The notes beneath the pieces were generated by a model. It ran no database searches. It worked only from the letters and a program-made list of their open reading frames with translations, and was not told where the DNA came from. From Macrostomum hystrix (taxonomy: Eukaryota; Platyhelminthes; Macrostomidae): 64,000 bases of DNA. The position numbers were made by a program, and so were the translations under genes. How positions within the stretch are numbered: position 1 is the first letter of the stretch; each line of letters starts with the position of its first letter. The DNA lies in assembly GCA_950097015.1 (NCBI GenBank), contig CATNEN010000003.1, positions 9,281,501 to 9,345,500 of the forward strand, written 5' to 3'. Below are positions 1 through 11,378 of the stretch, piece after piece.

Positions 1-1658
1 ATCAGGAAATTGTTCTCTGCCAATTTAGGGACCGATTTTGTATAATTGTGAATTTAGTCGCCACACCCAGAAGAAAGTCATTAAATAAAATGTGCATCTC
101 CTTTCTGCTTCAGCATTTTTTCTCACGATCTTCACATGGACTGACGAGGCTTAAAACATGAAATCATTGGTTGAAATATGAGAAAATTTCCCAGCAAAGC
201 ATAGCTCGGAGTCTCAAATCCTTATACAGCTAGGTCAACTAGAGAATGTCGCTTAAGAATTAGAGTGTGAATTAAAACTTTTGCTAAAAGCTTCAAAGTG
301 TATGGCGCCTTCTGTTGAAAAATATCAGGGAGTGTCCGAGCGTGGGAATGTCTGGGCGCAGGAATGTCAGAGTATGTTTGGGGAATGTCAGAGTAATGTG
401 AGGGGAATGTCACAGTATGTGCGGGGATCGGGGAAAGACGTGGAGAATTGTCAGATTATATGTGGGGAACGTCGGGGTATGTGTGGGGAATGTCAGAGTA
501 TGTCAGAGCATGTGTAAAGATTTTCACAGTTTCTGAGATTTAAGATCTTGTTGGGAATGCAAGAATATGTGAGGGGAATGTGTGAGTATGTGCAACTCAA
601 TGTCGAAATATGATGTGGAGTTTTAATGTGCCAACTATCTTCAAATAAAAATAAAATGTTAATAAACGCTAAAAGTATATGCAGATAAACTGCCGTTTTC
701 TCATGCCTATCGGGTGCGTATAATTATATAAATCTCATCAGTGATGTACCTGTTTCCATATTAAAACTGTTCTCAGCCCACGGTTACTCAAAACAAGGAC
801 TGGCTGACAATGCTACATATTTTTTTCATATACTTTAAATGCCCTAGCACCCAGTATCTCGTAAGTTTGTAGCGCGGTTAAGAGGCTACTCAAATTGTTG
901 TTGAGAACGAGCTCAGTTAAGATCTCGCTTCTTCAAAAAGAAATCGGACAGGGCTTGCAAAGCAAAAATAGAATGAATCAAAATAAGAAAGCTTCACATG
1001 CCAAGCAAGGCTTAATTTGGCCAAATAAATCCAATGGCAACACACACACACACACACACAAGCACAAAACGCATATCTACTCAAAACAGCCTTCTCATCT
1101 GATATAGCTGCTTTGTGGTGTGCTAAGAGCATTGTGACAAAATGTGACAGTTGAATTGAATTGACACAGCGCCGCTTTCTTTCAAGCCTTCTTAAAAAAG
1201 CGAGTGGGTCCGAAGCCTTGACAACCAAACACTTCAGACTCTCCTGCAGCGCCCTGCAAGAAGAGAAAGAAAGAATAAAAATTATAATAGCTACAGAAGC
1301 AGCTGAGGGCGCGGAGGCCGGGTGGGCAGGAAAATAAAAAGTGGTGCCACTTTTGAGCTATTCGACCAATTCGAATATCCCCGCTTTTACCTGAGCAGGC
1401 TAACGAACTGTAAAGAATTGGTTTTGGCCAAATTGTCAATTCAACCCACAGCAATGAACTGGGCGGGCAGGGACAGACAAGGCAGAGAGACTGCGCCTAG
1501 AGACTCATTCCAGCGTCCCTCGGTTGGCATGGCAGCGGTCCGGCCACGCGAAATAAATTGGCGCACCCAGCAAGCAGGCGCGGCATTCACGGGCCCCACA
1601 GCAGCTAACAGCGGACCAGTTTTTTGTTACATTTCCCGATCAACAAGCCAGCCTAGCA
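1..1658. other. Non-coding flank upstream of first caveolin gene
   Basis: No gene is supported here. The stretch holds a degenerate G-rich tandem repeat (about 338-600), a short (CA)n microsatellite at about 1041-1060, and the upstream region of the first caveolin gene. Short open frames show no recognisable domain. Confidence 0.6.
338..600. repeat. Degenerate ~20-bp minisatellite
   Basis: Loosely repeated units of the form GGGGAATGTCAGAGTATGTG recur with many substitutions and length changes. No coding function is suggested. Confidence 0.6.
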
Positions 1659-2167
1659 ATGTCCAAGGGAGAGGAACCCAAGAAGGAGGTCGACCTGGTC
1701 AACCGCGACCCCAACCAGCTCAATGGCCACCTCAAGGTAAGTTTCGCGTCCTCTCGTTGCTGACTCGAACGAATGAGTACAAACTCAAAGCTAGGACTCA
1801 ATCTAACCCAAACTAATTAATCGGAAATGCGCAGGTGGGCTTCGAGGAGGTGCTTGGCGAGCCGGAGCATGCCCACTCCATCGACTGTCTATGGCGCAAC
1901 TCGTACATGTGCTTCACCGGCGGCAAGAACTGCTGCTACAAGTTCCTGACTGTCCTCACCGGCCTCTGCATCGCCCTCTGCTGGGGCTGCTCCTTCGCCA
2001 TGGTCGCCTACAGCAACATCTGGTGCATCACCCCGGCTTTGAAGTGCTTCAAGATCTACGTCGGCGTGTTCGCTGATTGTTGGAGCACCTTGCTAGACTG
2101 CTGCATCGGCATGTTGTGCCAGGCGTGCGGCCTGTACTTCAGCCGTATCAAGGTGCAACAGGGCTAG
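1659..2167 (+). CDS. CAV: Caveolin, copy A (two exons)
   Basis: Exons 1659-1736 and 1835-2167 give 136 residues (human CAV1 has 178). The donor is AAG/GTAAG and the acceptor GCGCAG, with a 98-bp phase-0 intron. The start MSKGEEPKKEV is the first ATG before the conserved NRDPNQLN motif. Residues 29-36 read FEEVLGEP, matching the caveolin signature FEDVIAEP. They are followed by a scaffolding-like segment (about 43-62) and a long hydrophobic hairpin (about 63-95). Caveolins insert into the inner leaflet of the plasma membrane and scaffold caveolae. Seen here: 14 of 136 residues are Cys, four of them in the scaffolding segment where the vertebrate protein has aromatics. Copies B and C share the intron almost base for base, so the family is recent. 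Confidence 0.93.
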
Positions 2168-3761
2168 GCTCTTTCTGTTCGCTGATTGGCTGATTGAATT
2201 GACCTTGGCGCTAATTAGTTACAAATTTTCTAAACACTGCATGAGCTAGAAGCGTGCGACTCAAACACAGGTTCCAAAGTAAACATAGACAGCTACACTA
2301 CTGGATACAATGCGATTCAGATACTGTACACAATATATGCTTCATATGGGCATTTTTGCCACGCAAAAGTACTACGCCCATCATTAAATATTTTTATTTT
2401 TAAATACCAAATAGACACGAAAATGATCAATTTGGATAGAATATTTCCTTTTCTGACTTTTATATCTGATTTTATATAGAAACATTTCTCGCCTTAAAAT
2501 ACTTTGCCAACGAGGGTTGCAAAAATTGTGATTTATAGCGGTTCTTGAAACATTTTATTTGGAAATATTACAGTGCTATTATCAGCAGCGCAGGAACATT
2601 AAATATCTAGAGTTCTCATAAACTAACCTGATTATTTTAATAGACGTTAGAATTCGCTCAGCATGTCTGGTCCTATTAGAGCCAGCGAGGAGGCAGTTCT
2701 GTACACAGGTGTGTACATCTGCCCTGACTTTCTCATCGTCAGGCAGCGCACTCTCACTGTGACTTGAAAGTTGGCTATCAGGGGTGTAAATTGCACGACA
2801 AGCCCCCAAGCCTTCTCTCCGTGGCTGCGCCCCAAATGAATGTGGCCTCGCCGCGGAATCGAGCTCAGGGCCTTGGTGCTAAGGGCAGACGTGAAGCTAA
2901 GTTATAGTTACATCTTGGGATGCTGCGCTTGACAGCACCTGAAAAGGTTGCACAGGCTCATTAAATCAAAACCCCGACGAAATTCTGTAGCTGGATAATG
3001 ACTGGCTTCATATCTCATTATCTCATCTCTCGCTAAATAAGTCTTGAGAACTAGCATTGAGCTTTGGTTGCTAGGGCCAGCTAGCCCTAGCTAGCATTCA
3101 CTCGAAGATGGAACTTGCAACTTGCATGCAGGTGAGGTGAAGCCATGAGTGCAATTGTTAACGCTAATTGGACACGGGGGCGTCTGAGAAAACAACTGTA
3201 CAGTGCTGCCAGTGTTTTCACCTGACAATATGAGGCTGGGAGCCTGTAGCCTAGCAACGGCATTGGAGAAAGCGATGAGCGCGAATTTAAACTTACTTTG
3301 AATGGAAATTTTTCATTCACGAGTTTGACACTTTAAGCGTCAATCAATAAAGTTTTTGATAAACAAAGCTGACTAAAATGCTTCGCTTTCGATCAATCAT
3401 TAAAAAAATCGATAGTAATCTAGCCGTAGTTTATTATTTCACTTTCATGATTAAGTAAATGCTGACAAAAGAAACGATTTTGTTAAGAAATTAAAAGATT
3501 TATTTTTTATCCCCTGTGCATTACAAAGAGCTTATTCGTATATTTTTAGATCATTCGGTTGTAACACTGTTGGTCAAGAACTTGGCTAATAACCAGAAAA
3601 ACAAATGACAGAAGAAATTATAAAGTGCTTTTTATTAATCCAAATTATACTCTCATCACCAGCAACATTGGGGTCTTTGAAGAGACAATAAAAATACCAT
3701 TCAGTCGCATTGTTCTTCATATTATTGATTGTCCCATTTTGTTGTGCCGTCAGGCCGGCTC
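2168..3761. other. Intergenic, AT-rich, with one SINE-like segment
   Basis: No coding region is supported between the convergent caveolin copies A and B. The only structure recognised is a tRNA-derived SINE-like segment at about 2640-2890. Confidence 0.55.
2640..2890 (-). repeat. Possible tRNA-derived SINE, reverse orientation
   Basis: On the minus strand, a stretch ending near 2860 reads like a pol III B box (GAGCTCGATTCCGC). It is preceded by an A-box-like TTAGCTTCACGTCTG stretch and followed by a unique body of about 200 bp. The match to tRNA promoter boxes is imperfect and no target-site duplication was identified. Confidence 0.4.
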
Positions 3762-4267
3762 CTATTTTCCAACTTGAATGCGGCTGAAGTACAGGCCGCA
3801 CGCCTTGCAGCACGAGCCGATGCAGCAGTCTAGCAAGGTGCTCCACCAATCAGCGAACACGCCGATGTAGATCTTGAAGCACTTCAAAGCCGGGGTGATG
3901 CACCAGATGTTGCTGTAGGCGACCATGGCGAAGGAGCAGCCCCAGCAGAGGGCGATGCAGAGGCCGGTGAGGACACTCAGGAACTTGTAGCAGCAGTTCT
4001 TGCCGCCGGTGAAGCACATGTACGAGTTGCGCCATAGACAGTCGATGGAGTGGGCGTGCTCCGGCTCGCCAAGCACCTCCTCGAAGCCCACCTGCGCATT
4101 TCCGATTAGTTAGTTTGGGTTAGATTGAGTCCTAGCTTTGAGTTTGTACTCACTCGTTCGAGTCAGCAACGAGAGGACGCCAAACTTACCTTGATGTGGC
4201 CATTGAGCTGGTTGGGGTCGCGGTTGACCAGGTCGACCTCCTTCTTGGGTTCCTCTCCCTTGGACAT
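3762..4267 (-). CDS. CAV: Caveolin, copy B (two exons, inverted)
   Basis: The minus-strand exons are 4190-4267 and 3762-4091, giving 135 residues. Exon 1 encodes the same MSKGEEPKKEV start and NRDPNQLN motif as copy A. Exon 2 opens at the same GTG GGC codons after GCGCAG and carries FEEVLGEP, the Cys-rich scaffolding segment and the hydrophobic hairpin. The 98-bp intron is nearly identical to those of copies A and C, but the DNA upstream of the ATG is unrelated, so B probably has its own promoter. The C-terminus differs (CCKACGLYFSRIQVGK) and Trp replaces Cys in the ADWW segment. The role is presumably membrane scaffolding, as for A. Confidence 0.93.
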
Positions 4268-5345
4268 TGTTCGGTGAGTATGTTAGCAGCAGCAGTGCGA
4301 AAGCGTGGCTCGGCCAGTGGAGTGGACTGCTTGTTGCTCGGCTCGCTCACCTGGGGCACAATATATCGGCCCTGCTCCTTGCCGTCATGACAACCACGCG
4401 ACGCCAAATTGGAGGCTGACCATCAACCTCTCCCTCCTCGGCGCGCTGTTTTAGTTGATGAGGCTCACGCCACATTGTTGCTTCTTATTTTATTTTATTT
4501 TTCTCGACGCATCTGACGAACTTTGACGGACCCATTCATTTCCGAGGGGTGAGTCCGATGCATCGCGCAAGTTTTCAGTTTAAATTGTTCTGAAAAGAAA
4601 AGCTTCTACAAGCAGAACCCCTCAGTGCCAATCTGGCCCCACTATTAAAACACTAAAGGCTGCTTGACCATTCTGCGCTTGGCTTGCAGAAGAAATTTTC
4701 TTTCTGTATAGGAAGATTTCTGCGAGTTTTACGAGACAAATAAAAGAAAAAGCCTTAGCTGAACCTAATATAGGGTGGATAGTGTTGCAAATTTTTGTTT
4801 ATCTTTTATTTGTTTATCAAGATTCCATTGCGCTGTAAATAGATTTTGAACTTGAAGACGTGACCAAAACCTTGCGAGGCCTAATTCTGGTTTGGCCAGT
4901 TTCGGAGCAGTTTTTTCTCTCGCAATTTAACGCTACTAAAAGCGTCCTTTTGAAACTATTGCATCAAATATTTATTTTGAAATTTATAGGATAAATTCTG
5001 CGCTACGTTAGACACCATCAACTTACTATTCGAGTTTCTTGTGTATAAAAAACATCTCAAAAGTTTAGAATTATATTTTTACTGCCATTCGAAAAAGTTG
5101 TGGTTCAAAATATCGCCGGTCTCAATGCAGAGGGGTCACAGTACCGAAGGGAGGCCGCCGTTCGCTTGCAGTGTTGGGGTGTAGCGAATTTGTGGGTGGG
5201 TGTCTCAGTTACCCCTCTGTCGCCATGACAATGGAAAGATGCGACAAAATTTCGAAACATAAAGGCTTTGCTATGCGGGTAGCGCTAACTGGCAGTCCAA
5301 CAACTCGCACACAGCAACCTAAATTGAAACTAAACCAGCCTAGCA
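4268..5345. other. Intergenic between divergent caveolin copies B and C
   Basis: Copies B (minus) and C (plus) are head to head about 1.08 kb apart, so this stretch should hold both promoters. No conserved promoter element could be assigned by eye. The 12 bases before the C start (CCAGCCTAGCA plus A) match those before A. Confidence 0.5.
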
Positions 5346-5854
5346 ATGTCCAAGGGAGAGGAACCCAAGAAGGAGGTCGACCTGGTCAACCGCGACCCCA
5401 ACCAGCTCAATGGCCACATCAAGGTAAGTTTCGCGTCCTCTCGTTGCTGACTCGAACGAATGAGTACAAACTCAAAGCTAGGACTCAATCTAACCCAAAC
5501 TAATTAATCGGAAATGCGCAGGTGGGCTTCGAGGAGGTGCTTGGCGAGCCGGAGCACGCCCACTCCATCGACTGTCTATGGCGCAACTCGTACATGTGCT
5601 TCACCGGCGGCAAGAACTGCTGCTACAAGTTCATGACTGTCCTCACCGGCCTCTGCATCGCCCTCTTCTGGGGCTGCTCCTTCGCCATAGACGCCTACAT
5701 CAACATCTGGTGCATCACCCCGGCTTTGAAGTGCTTCAAGATCTACATCGGCGTGTTCGCTGATTGTTGGAGCGCCTTGCTAGACTGCTGCATCGGCTCG
5801 TGCTGCCAGGCCCATGGCCTGTACTTCAGCCGCATCAAGGTGCAACAGGGCTAG
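5346..5854 (+). CDS. CAV: Caveolin, copy C (two exons)
   Basis: Exons 5346-5423 and 5522-5854 give 136 residues. Exon 1 and the intron are virtually identical to copy A, as are the bases just upstream of the ATG and just downstream of the stop, so A and C look like a recent direct duplication. Amino-acid changes cluster in the membrane hairpin and C-terminus: FMTVLTG, IALFWGCSFAIDAYIN (an Asp within the hydrophobic stretch) and GSCCQAHGLYFSRIK. The signature FEEVLGEP is intact. The predicted role is a caveolar membrane scaffold; the Asp in the hairpin could change membrane insertion (inference). Confidence 0.93.
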
Positions 5855-6239
5855 GCTCTTCCTGTTCGCTGATTGGCTAATTGAATCGAACCATGACAAA
5901 TTGTTATACTTCCCTATATTAATCAACTAAGCATGTCAATTTGATAGTTAGATATCTGATAAGCCTTACATTTTCACTATCCAAACTAATTTAGATAGCA
6001 AAGCTATCTGTTGAGTTTGCCTAATTTTTATACTTCTGTTAACTGCACCACAAGAAAGAGAAGATACTTGAAATAAATATAAAAACAGCCAACTGAGACA
6101 TAAAAAATCTGGGAAACAGATGAGCAACTCTTTGAATTTTGAATGTGTACTGTCATTAGTTTTCAAATTCTATTAACGATTTTTAGCTGAAAAACACCTT
6201 AGAAACACCTTGAAAACCAACTTAGAAGCGGGTTTGAAG

Positions 6240-7690
6240 AGATGCGAAAGTAAGGACTGTATATTGTGGGTAAATTTTGGGTATTGAGGGTAAATTGTGG
6301 GGGGCAAGATTCAAGAGGGTAGATTGAAGAGGGTAGATTGTGGAGGGGAGATTGTAAAGGGGAGATTGTGAAGGGGAGATTGTGAAGGGTGGATTGTGAA
6401 GGGTAGATTGAAGAGGGTAGATTGTGAAGGGGAGATTGTGAAGGGGAGATTGTGAAGGGGAGATTGTGAAGGGTGGATTGTAAAGGGTAGATTGTGAAGG
6501 GTAGATTGAAGAGGGTAGATTGAAGAGGGTAGATTGAAGAGGGTGGATTGTAGAGGGTAGATTGAAGAGGGTAGATTGAAGAGGGTAGATTGTGAAGGGT
6601 AGATTGAAGAGGGTAGATTGAAGAGGGTAGATTGAAGAGGGTGGATTGAAGAGGGTAGATTGAAGAGGGTAGATTGTGGAGGGGAGATTGTGAAGGGTGG
6701 ATTGTAAAGGGTAGATTGTGAAGGGTAGATTGAAGAGGGTTGATTGAAGAGGGTAGATTGAAGAGGGTAGATTGTGGAGGGGAGGTTGTGAAGGGTGGAT
6801 TGTAAAGGGTAGATTGTGAAGGGTAGATTGAAGAGGGTTGATTGAAGAGGGTAGATTGACGAGGGTAGATTGACGAGGGTGGATTGAAGAGGGTAGATTG
6901 AAGAGGGTAGATTGAAGAGGGTAGATTGTGAAGGGTGGATTGAAGACGGTAGATTGAAGAGGGTAGATTGTGAAGGGTGGATTTAAGACGGTAGATTGAA
7001 GAGGGTAGATTGAAGAGGGTAGATTGAAGAGGGTAGATTGAAGAGGGTAGATTGAAGAGGGTTGATTGAAGAGGGTAGATTGACGAGGGTAGATTGACGA
7101 GGGTGGATTGAAGAGGGTAGATTGAAGAGGGTAGATTGAAGAGGGTAGATTGTGGAGGGGAGGTTGTGAAGGGTGGATTGTAAAGGGTAGATTGTGAAGG
7201 GTAGATTGAAGAGGGTTGATTGAAGAGGGTAGATTGACGAGGGTAGATTGACGAGGGTGGATTGAAGAGGGTAGATTGAAGAGGGTAGATTGAAGAGGGT
7301 AGATTGAAGAGGGTAGATTGTGGAGGGGAGGTTGTGAAGGGTGGATTGTAAAGGGTAGATTGTGAAGGGTAGATTGAAGAGGGTTGATTGAAGAGGGTAG
7401 ATTGACGAGGGTAGATTGACGAGGGTGGATTGAAGAGGGTAGATTGAAGAGGGTAGATTGAAGAGGGTAGATTGTGAAGGGTGGATTGAAGACGGTAGAT
7501 TGAAGAGGGTAGATTGTGAAGGGTGGATTTAAGACGGTAGATTGAAGAGGGTAGATTGTGAAGGGTGGATTTAAGACGGTAGATTGAAGAGGGTAGATTG
7601 AAGAGGGTAGATTGAAGAGGGTAGATTGAAGAGGGTAGATTGAAGAGGGTAGATTGAGGAGTGAGATTGAGGAGGGTAGATACGTACGAG
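6240..7690. repeat. 14-bp minisatellite with higher-order repeats
   Basis: About 100 copies of a 14-bp unit, GGGTAGATTGAAGA, with recurring variants (GGGTGGATTGTAAA, GGGGAGATTGTGAA, GGGTTGATTGAAGA, GGGTAGATTGACGA). The variants recur in the same order around 6670, 6770, 7150 and 7320, so blocks of roughly 8-12 units have themselves been duplicated. The long minus-strand frame (14-residue periodicity) follows from 3 x 14 bp and is not a gene. Confidence 0.95.
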
Positions 7691-7699
7691 TATATTAAG

Positions 7700-8188
7700 T
7701 TTTGTGAGAGATTCATTAGGGTAGATTAATAATGAGGACTTTGTGGGAGGAGATTGAGTAGTCCACATTGTTTATTGCGAAGCGGCTAGTGACTGATAAG
7801 TTAATGCAGCTGGACAGAAAGCAACTACTTACAGTTTAGTAACATCCTTAGAGTGTACTACTTCGCAAGAACCCCTTTACTCAAACTGTTAGTTCGAGCA
7901 TCAGCCTGTAAACGTAAAACATGGATGAAGTCTGTATTTACTCTATATCGGTCACGAAAAAAATTAGAAAAAAAATCACACACTTACACATGCACAACCA
8001 GCTATGCAAGACAATCAAACGACACTTTGAGGTGTTGCAGAGAGCTGGCCACTCTGGGTTGTCATGACAACTCAGCGATGAAATCCCATCTGTACGAGTA
8101 TAGAGGTTAGTGCAAATTCAGCCGCATCACGCATCAGTTTTTAAAACGACTCGTGTGAACTCAACGGCCAGCAACCGAAAGCGGCACA
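7700..8188. other. Upstream flank of caveolin-like copy D
   Basis: Unique sequence; no coding region supported. It probably contains the promoter and 5' UTR of the caveolin-like copy D, whose first ATG is at 8189. Confidence 0.4.
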
Positions 8189-9210
8189 ATGTCAAATGAC
8201 GACAAGAAGACTGAGGTTGATCTGGTCAATCGAGATCCGAACAAGCTGAACGATCACATCAAGGTCAGCTGTTCTTTATTAACAGTAGGACTGTACTCAA
8301 AGCAAATGAGCTGTCATTGCGCCGCTCGGGTGCGGCACAAGTAATTGTCAGGGGGATTTCTATAGTTACCCGAACAGTAGAGTAGGCGTACTGATTTCGG
8401 GATTAAAAAATTGTTTTAAACTGTGATTGGTTACAAAATACATGTACACCAGAGGCTTGTCTTATATTCGAAATTTATCAAGGTTACAGTTCGCTGTGCA
8501 ACTTTCTATTGCATTATTATCGAAAACATAGAAAAGTTATTACTTGTATCTTAACAGCCCTGTAACCTGTTAACATCCCTGAACGCACACAATTACACGC
8601 ACAAGGATACGCACTTACGGCAGTGTAGTCTCATTATTGCAATGCTAAGTCTGTGTTTGTGATATTTGTGACATATTTTCCCTGCGATGTGCGTTAATGT
8701 CTTTAATTTGCTTATCAATTTCGCTCTGGTTCATAGAGAAAAAATTTAAATAGAGCACAAAGAAAGGGATAATTTGAATTTAATTGTCTATGGTAGAAAG
8801 AGAAGGCTCGCCCCCACACAGTAGCCCATAGACTAAAGCACGTGGCAATGTTTTGTTTGTGAATGTCTTACTTATCAACAGGTGGGCGCGTGTGTACGCA
8901 CTCTTCCATTGGCTAGAATTTCAACGATCATAGCGGATGCGGAAAAAATCTGGACATCTAAATCGATCAATAGAGTCCGAAGTTCCTGAGTGTCCTCACC
9001 GGCCTCTGCATCGCCCTCTTCTGGGGCTGCTCCTTCGCCATGGTCGCCTACAGCAACATCTGGTGCATCACCCCGGCTTTGAAGTGCTTCAAGATCTACA
9101 TCGGCGTGTTCGCTGATTGCTGGAGCGCCTGGCTGGACTGCTGCATCGGTGCCAAGTTCAAAGCTATGGGCTTATTCTTTAGCCGCATTCAAGTCAGCAA
9201 CAAAGACTGA
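8189..9210 (+). pseudogene. CAV: Caveolin copy D, chimeric and probably defective
   Basis: Exon 1 (8189-8263) encodes a diverged but intact start (MSNDDKKTEVDLVNRDPNKL) with donor AAG/GTCAGC. The expected acceptor CAACAG/GTGGGC is kept at 8881, but the next 98 bp bear no resemblance to the other copies, so FEEVLGEP and the scaffolding segment are missing. In that frame a stop is reached as caveolin homology resumes at about 8980. From there to the stop at 9208-9210 the sequence is a good caveolin C-terminus (KFLSVLTGLC through FFSRIQVSNKD), nearly identical to A-C. An alternative acceptor (CAATAG, 8973) would join the exons in phase and give a protein of about 103 residues without the signature, but it lacks a pyrimidine tract. 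The intron (about 0.6-0.7 kb) is unrelated to the short introns of A-C. Confidence 0.7.
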
Positions 9211-9651
9211 GCCTCCTGGCAGACTGCCACAAAAGAACTCAAAGACAGAATCAGAAATAAACTGCAGCTTTTGTTAATTAAATATTCTTATAACATTTTT
9301 CGGTGAGAGTAAATTATTAACTTCAAAAAAATCAGAAGGCTACAACGAACTTTTAAATTCAATACGAAGTTAGTTAGCCACGTAGTTATAAGTAGATATT
9401 ACGAAAAGCACATACTATTTTTATACGTAATATTTTAATTCTAAAAGATATTTAGTACCGCCTGTCTGAGTTTTAAGAATGAAGCAGAATCAAGTAATTT
9501 TGTACAAAGAACTTTTGATAATGATTTGTTGTTACTCATGCAAAGACTGTGCAGAAGAAAATATATACATTTTTAATTAGCTGCTTATATATTAGAAAGC
9601 AGACACAGAAGTCAAGTTTGTTTTACGGTGTCGCACGACCTGCCTGCCTGA
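9211..9651. other. AT-rich intergenic stretch
   Basis: No gene, RNA or repeat recognised between caveolin copy D and the piggyBac-like fragment. Confidence 0.5.
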
Positions 9652-9866
9652 ATGTCTATGGCAAAACCTCAGTACAACTCGGATCTGTCCGAGTTTCTCG
9701 GTACACCGGGGATCCGGCCTGACTGGCAGCCTCAAGCAAGTGCTGATGGAAACGAAGACGCCTCATTTAAACTGTTTCTGACTGATCAGCTTTTCGAAGA
9801 CCTCAGCAGATGGACAAATTCGAAAGCTTGGCAGACCATTCAAGAGGCCGAGATATTGGATATCGT
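9652..9866 (+). pseudogene. piggyBac-like transposase N-terminal fragment
   Basis: About 70 residues are open. They read EFLGTPGIRPDW, then SFKLFLTDQLFEDLSRWTNSK. This resembles the start of the piggyBac/PGBD transposase domain, where a GTPG segment is followed by a FxLFFTDELxxxIVxxTNxYA motif. The homology stops abruptly at about 9862, where a 25-bp tandem array begins. The DDD catalytic part is absent, so this is a fragment and not an active gene. The first in-frame start-like codon lies just upstream (9652). The assignment rests on a short motif and is moderate. Confidence 0.55.
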
Positions 9867-10646
9867 GCTAAACACATTCGTGTTCCTGTTCATATCCTAC
9901 ATTCGTGTTCCTGTTCATATCCTACATTCGTGTTCCTGTTCACACCCTACATTCGTGTTCCTGTTCATATCCTACATTCGTGTTCCTGTTCACACCCTAC
10001 ATTCGTGTTCCTGTTCATATCCTACATTCGTGTTCCTGTTCATATCCTACATTCGTGTTCCTGTTCATATCCTACATTCGTGTTCCTGTTCATATCCTAC
10101 ATTCGTGTTCCTGTTCATATCCTACATTCGTGTTCCTGTTCATATCCTACATTCGTGTTCCTGTTCACACCCTACATTCGTGTTCCTGTTCATATCCTAC
10201 ATTCGTGTTCCTGTTCATATCCTACATTCGTGTTCCTGTTCATATCCTACATTCGTGTTCCTGTTCACACCCTACATTCGTGTTCCTGTTCATATGCTAC
10301 ATTCGTGTTCCTGTTCATATCCTACATTTGTGTTCCTGTTCATATCCTACATTCGTGTTCCTGTTCATATCCTACATTCGTGTTCCTGTTCACACCCTAC
10401 ATTCGTGTTCCTGTTCATATCCTACATTCGTGTTCCTGTTCATATCCTACATTCGTGTTCCTGTTCATATCCTACATTCGTGTTCCTGTTCACACCCTAC
10501 ATTCGTGTTCCTGTTCATATCCTACATTCGTGTTCCTGTTCACACCCTACATTCGTGTTCCTGTTCACACCCTACATTCGTGTTCCTGTTCATATCCTAC
10601 ATTCGTGTTCCTGTTCATATCCTACATTCGTGTTCCTGTTCCTGTA
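9866..10646. repeat. 25-bp minisatellite
   Basis: About 31 tandem copies of ATTCGTGTTCCTGTTCATAT plus CCTAC. Units differ almost only at one site, CATATC or CACACC, giving two unit types in irregular alternation. Because 25 is not a multiple of three, all three forward frames run open through the array; none is considered a gene. Confidence 0.95.
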
Positions 10647-11378
10647 GGCCATCATACCATTGTCTAATGGTTAAATATGAAAAAATAGATAATAAGGAAC
10701 ACAAACAATCATAATCGGTTTTCATTTTCAGAAGGATGTTTAAGTTAGTTGGATAATCAGACAGACAAGAATTTGCTTGCAGCTCCTTTTGCTACAAAAT
10801 CAACACAGAGAGTACATGTTCCTATAATTAGAAATTGAGTTTTTATTTTAATGACGGATGCTGGGAGACTATAACAAGATGTCAATATAGATTTATTCTA
10901 ACCAGACAGTTTATTGTATTTTTATTCGTTTGAAACAGTGGAGTCAAAAAATGAAATAGCAAGTAAAGGAAACAGAGCAACAGGCTAAAGAACCAATATT
11001 CTATAAAAAATCTTAAAATTACTAAAATAACCAGGCCAAATTTAAATAAATATATATAAATATATAGAAAAAAAGGTAACAAAAATAAATAAATAAAACA
11101 GACAAATTTGTTTTAGATAAAATTTGGCATTGGACTTAGCAGCTAAATATAATAACTAAATCGTTAAATAACACACTGGCTGTATAATATGCGATAATAC
11201 GCTCGTAGTTATATTATTGCACGCTCACAATTTTTTTAATCAACGAAATCCTAGCTAATAAAAAACAATAAATTTAACAATAACTTTAACAAATATAATA
11301 GCATATGTCACCGACTAACAACCTCTGTTAACTATATGCAGACTAATCTTCTGTCCCAGCAGTTGCTGCCGCAAAGTT
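10647..11378. other. AT-rich 3' flank of the Y-box gene
   Basis: No separate gene seen. On the minus strand this is the 3' flank/UTR of the Y-box gene. TTTATT on the plus strand near 10888 gives a possible AATAAA polyadenylation signal about 0.5 kb beyond the stop. Confidence 0.4.

Noticed and set aside
6199-7716. 505-codon minus-strand open frame
   Set aside because: It is the 14-bp minisatellite read in triplets (14-residue period); no start context, domain or splice support.
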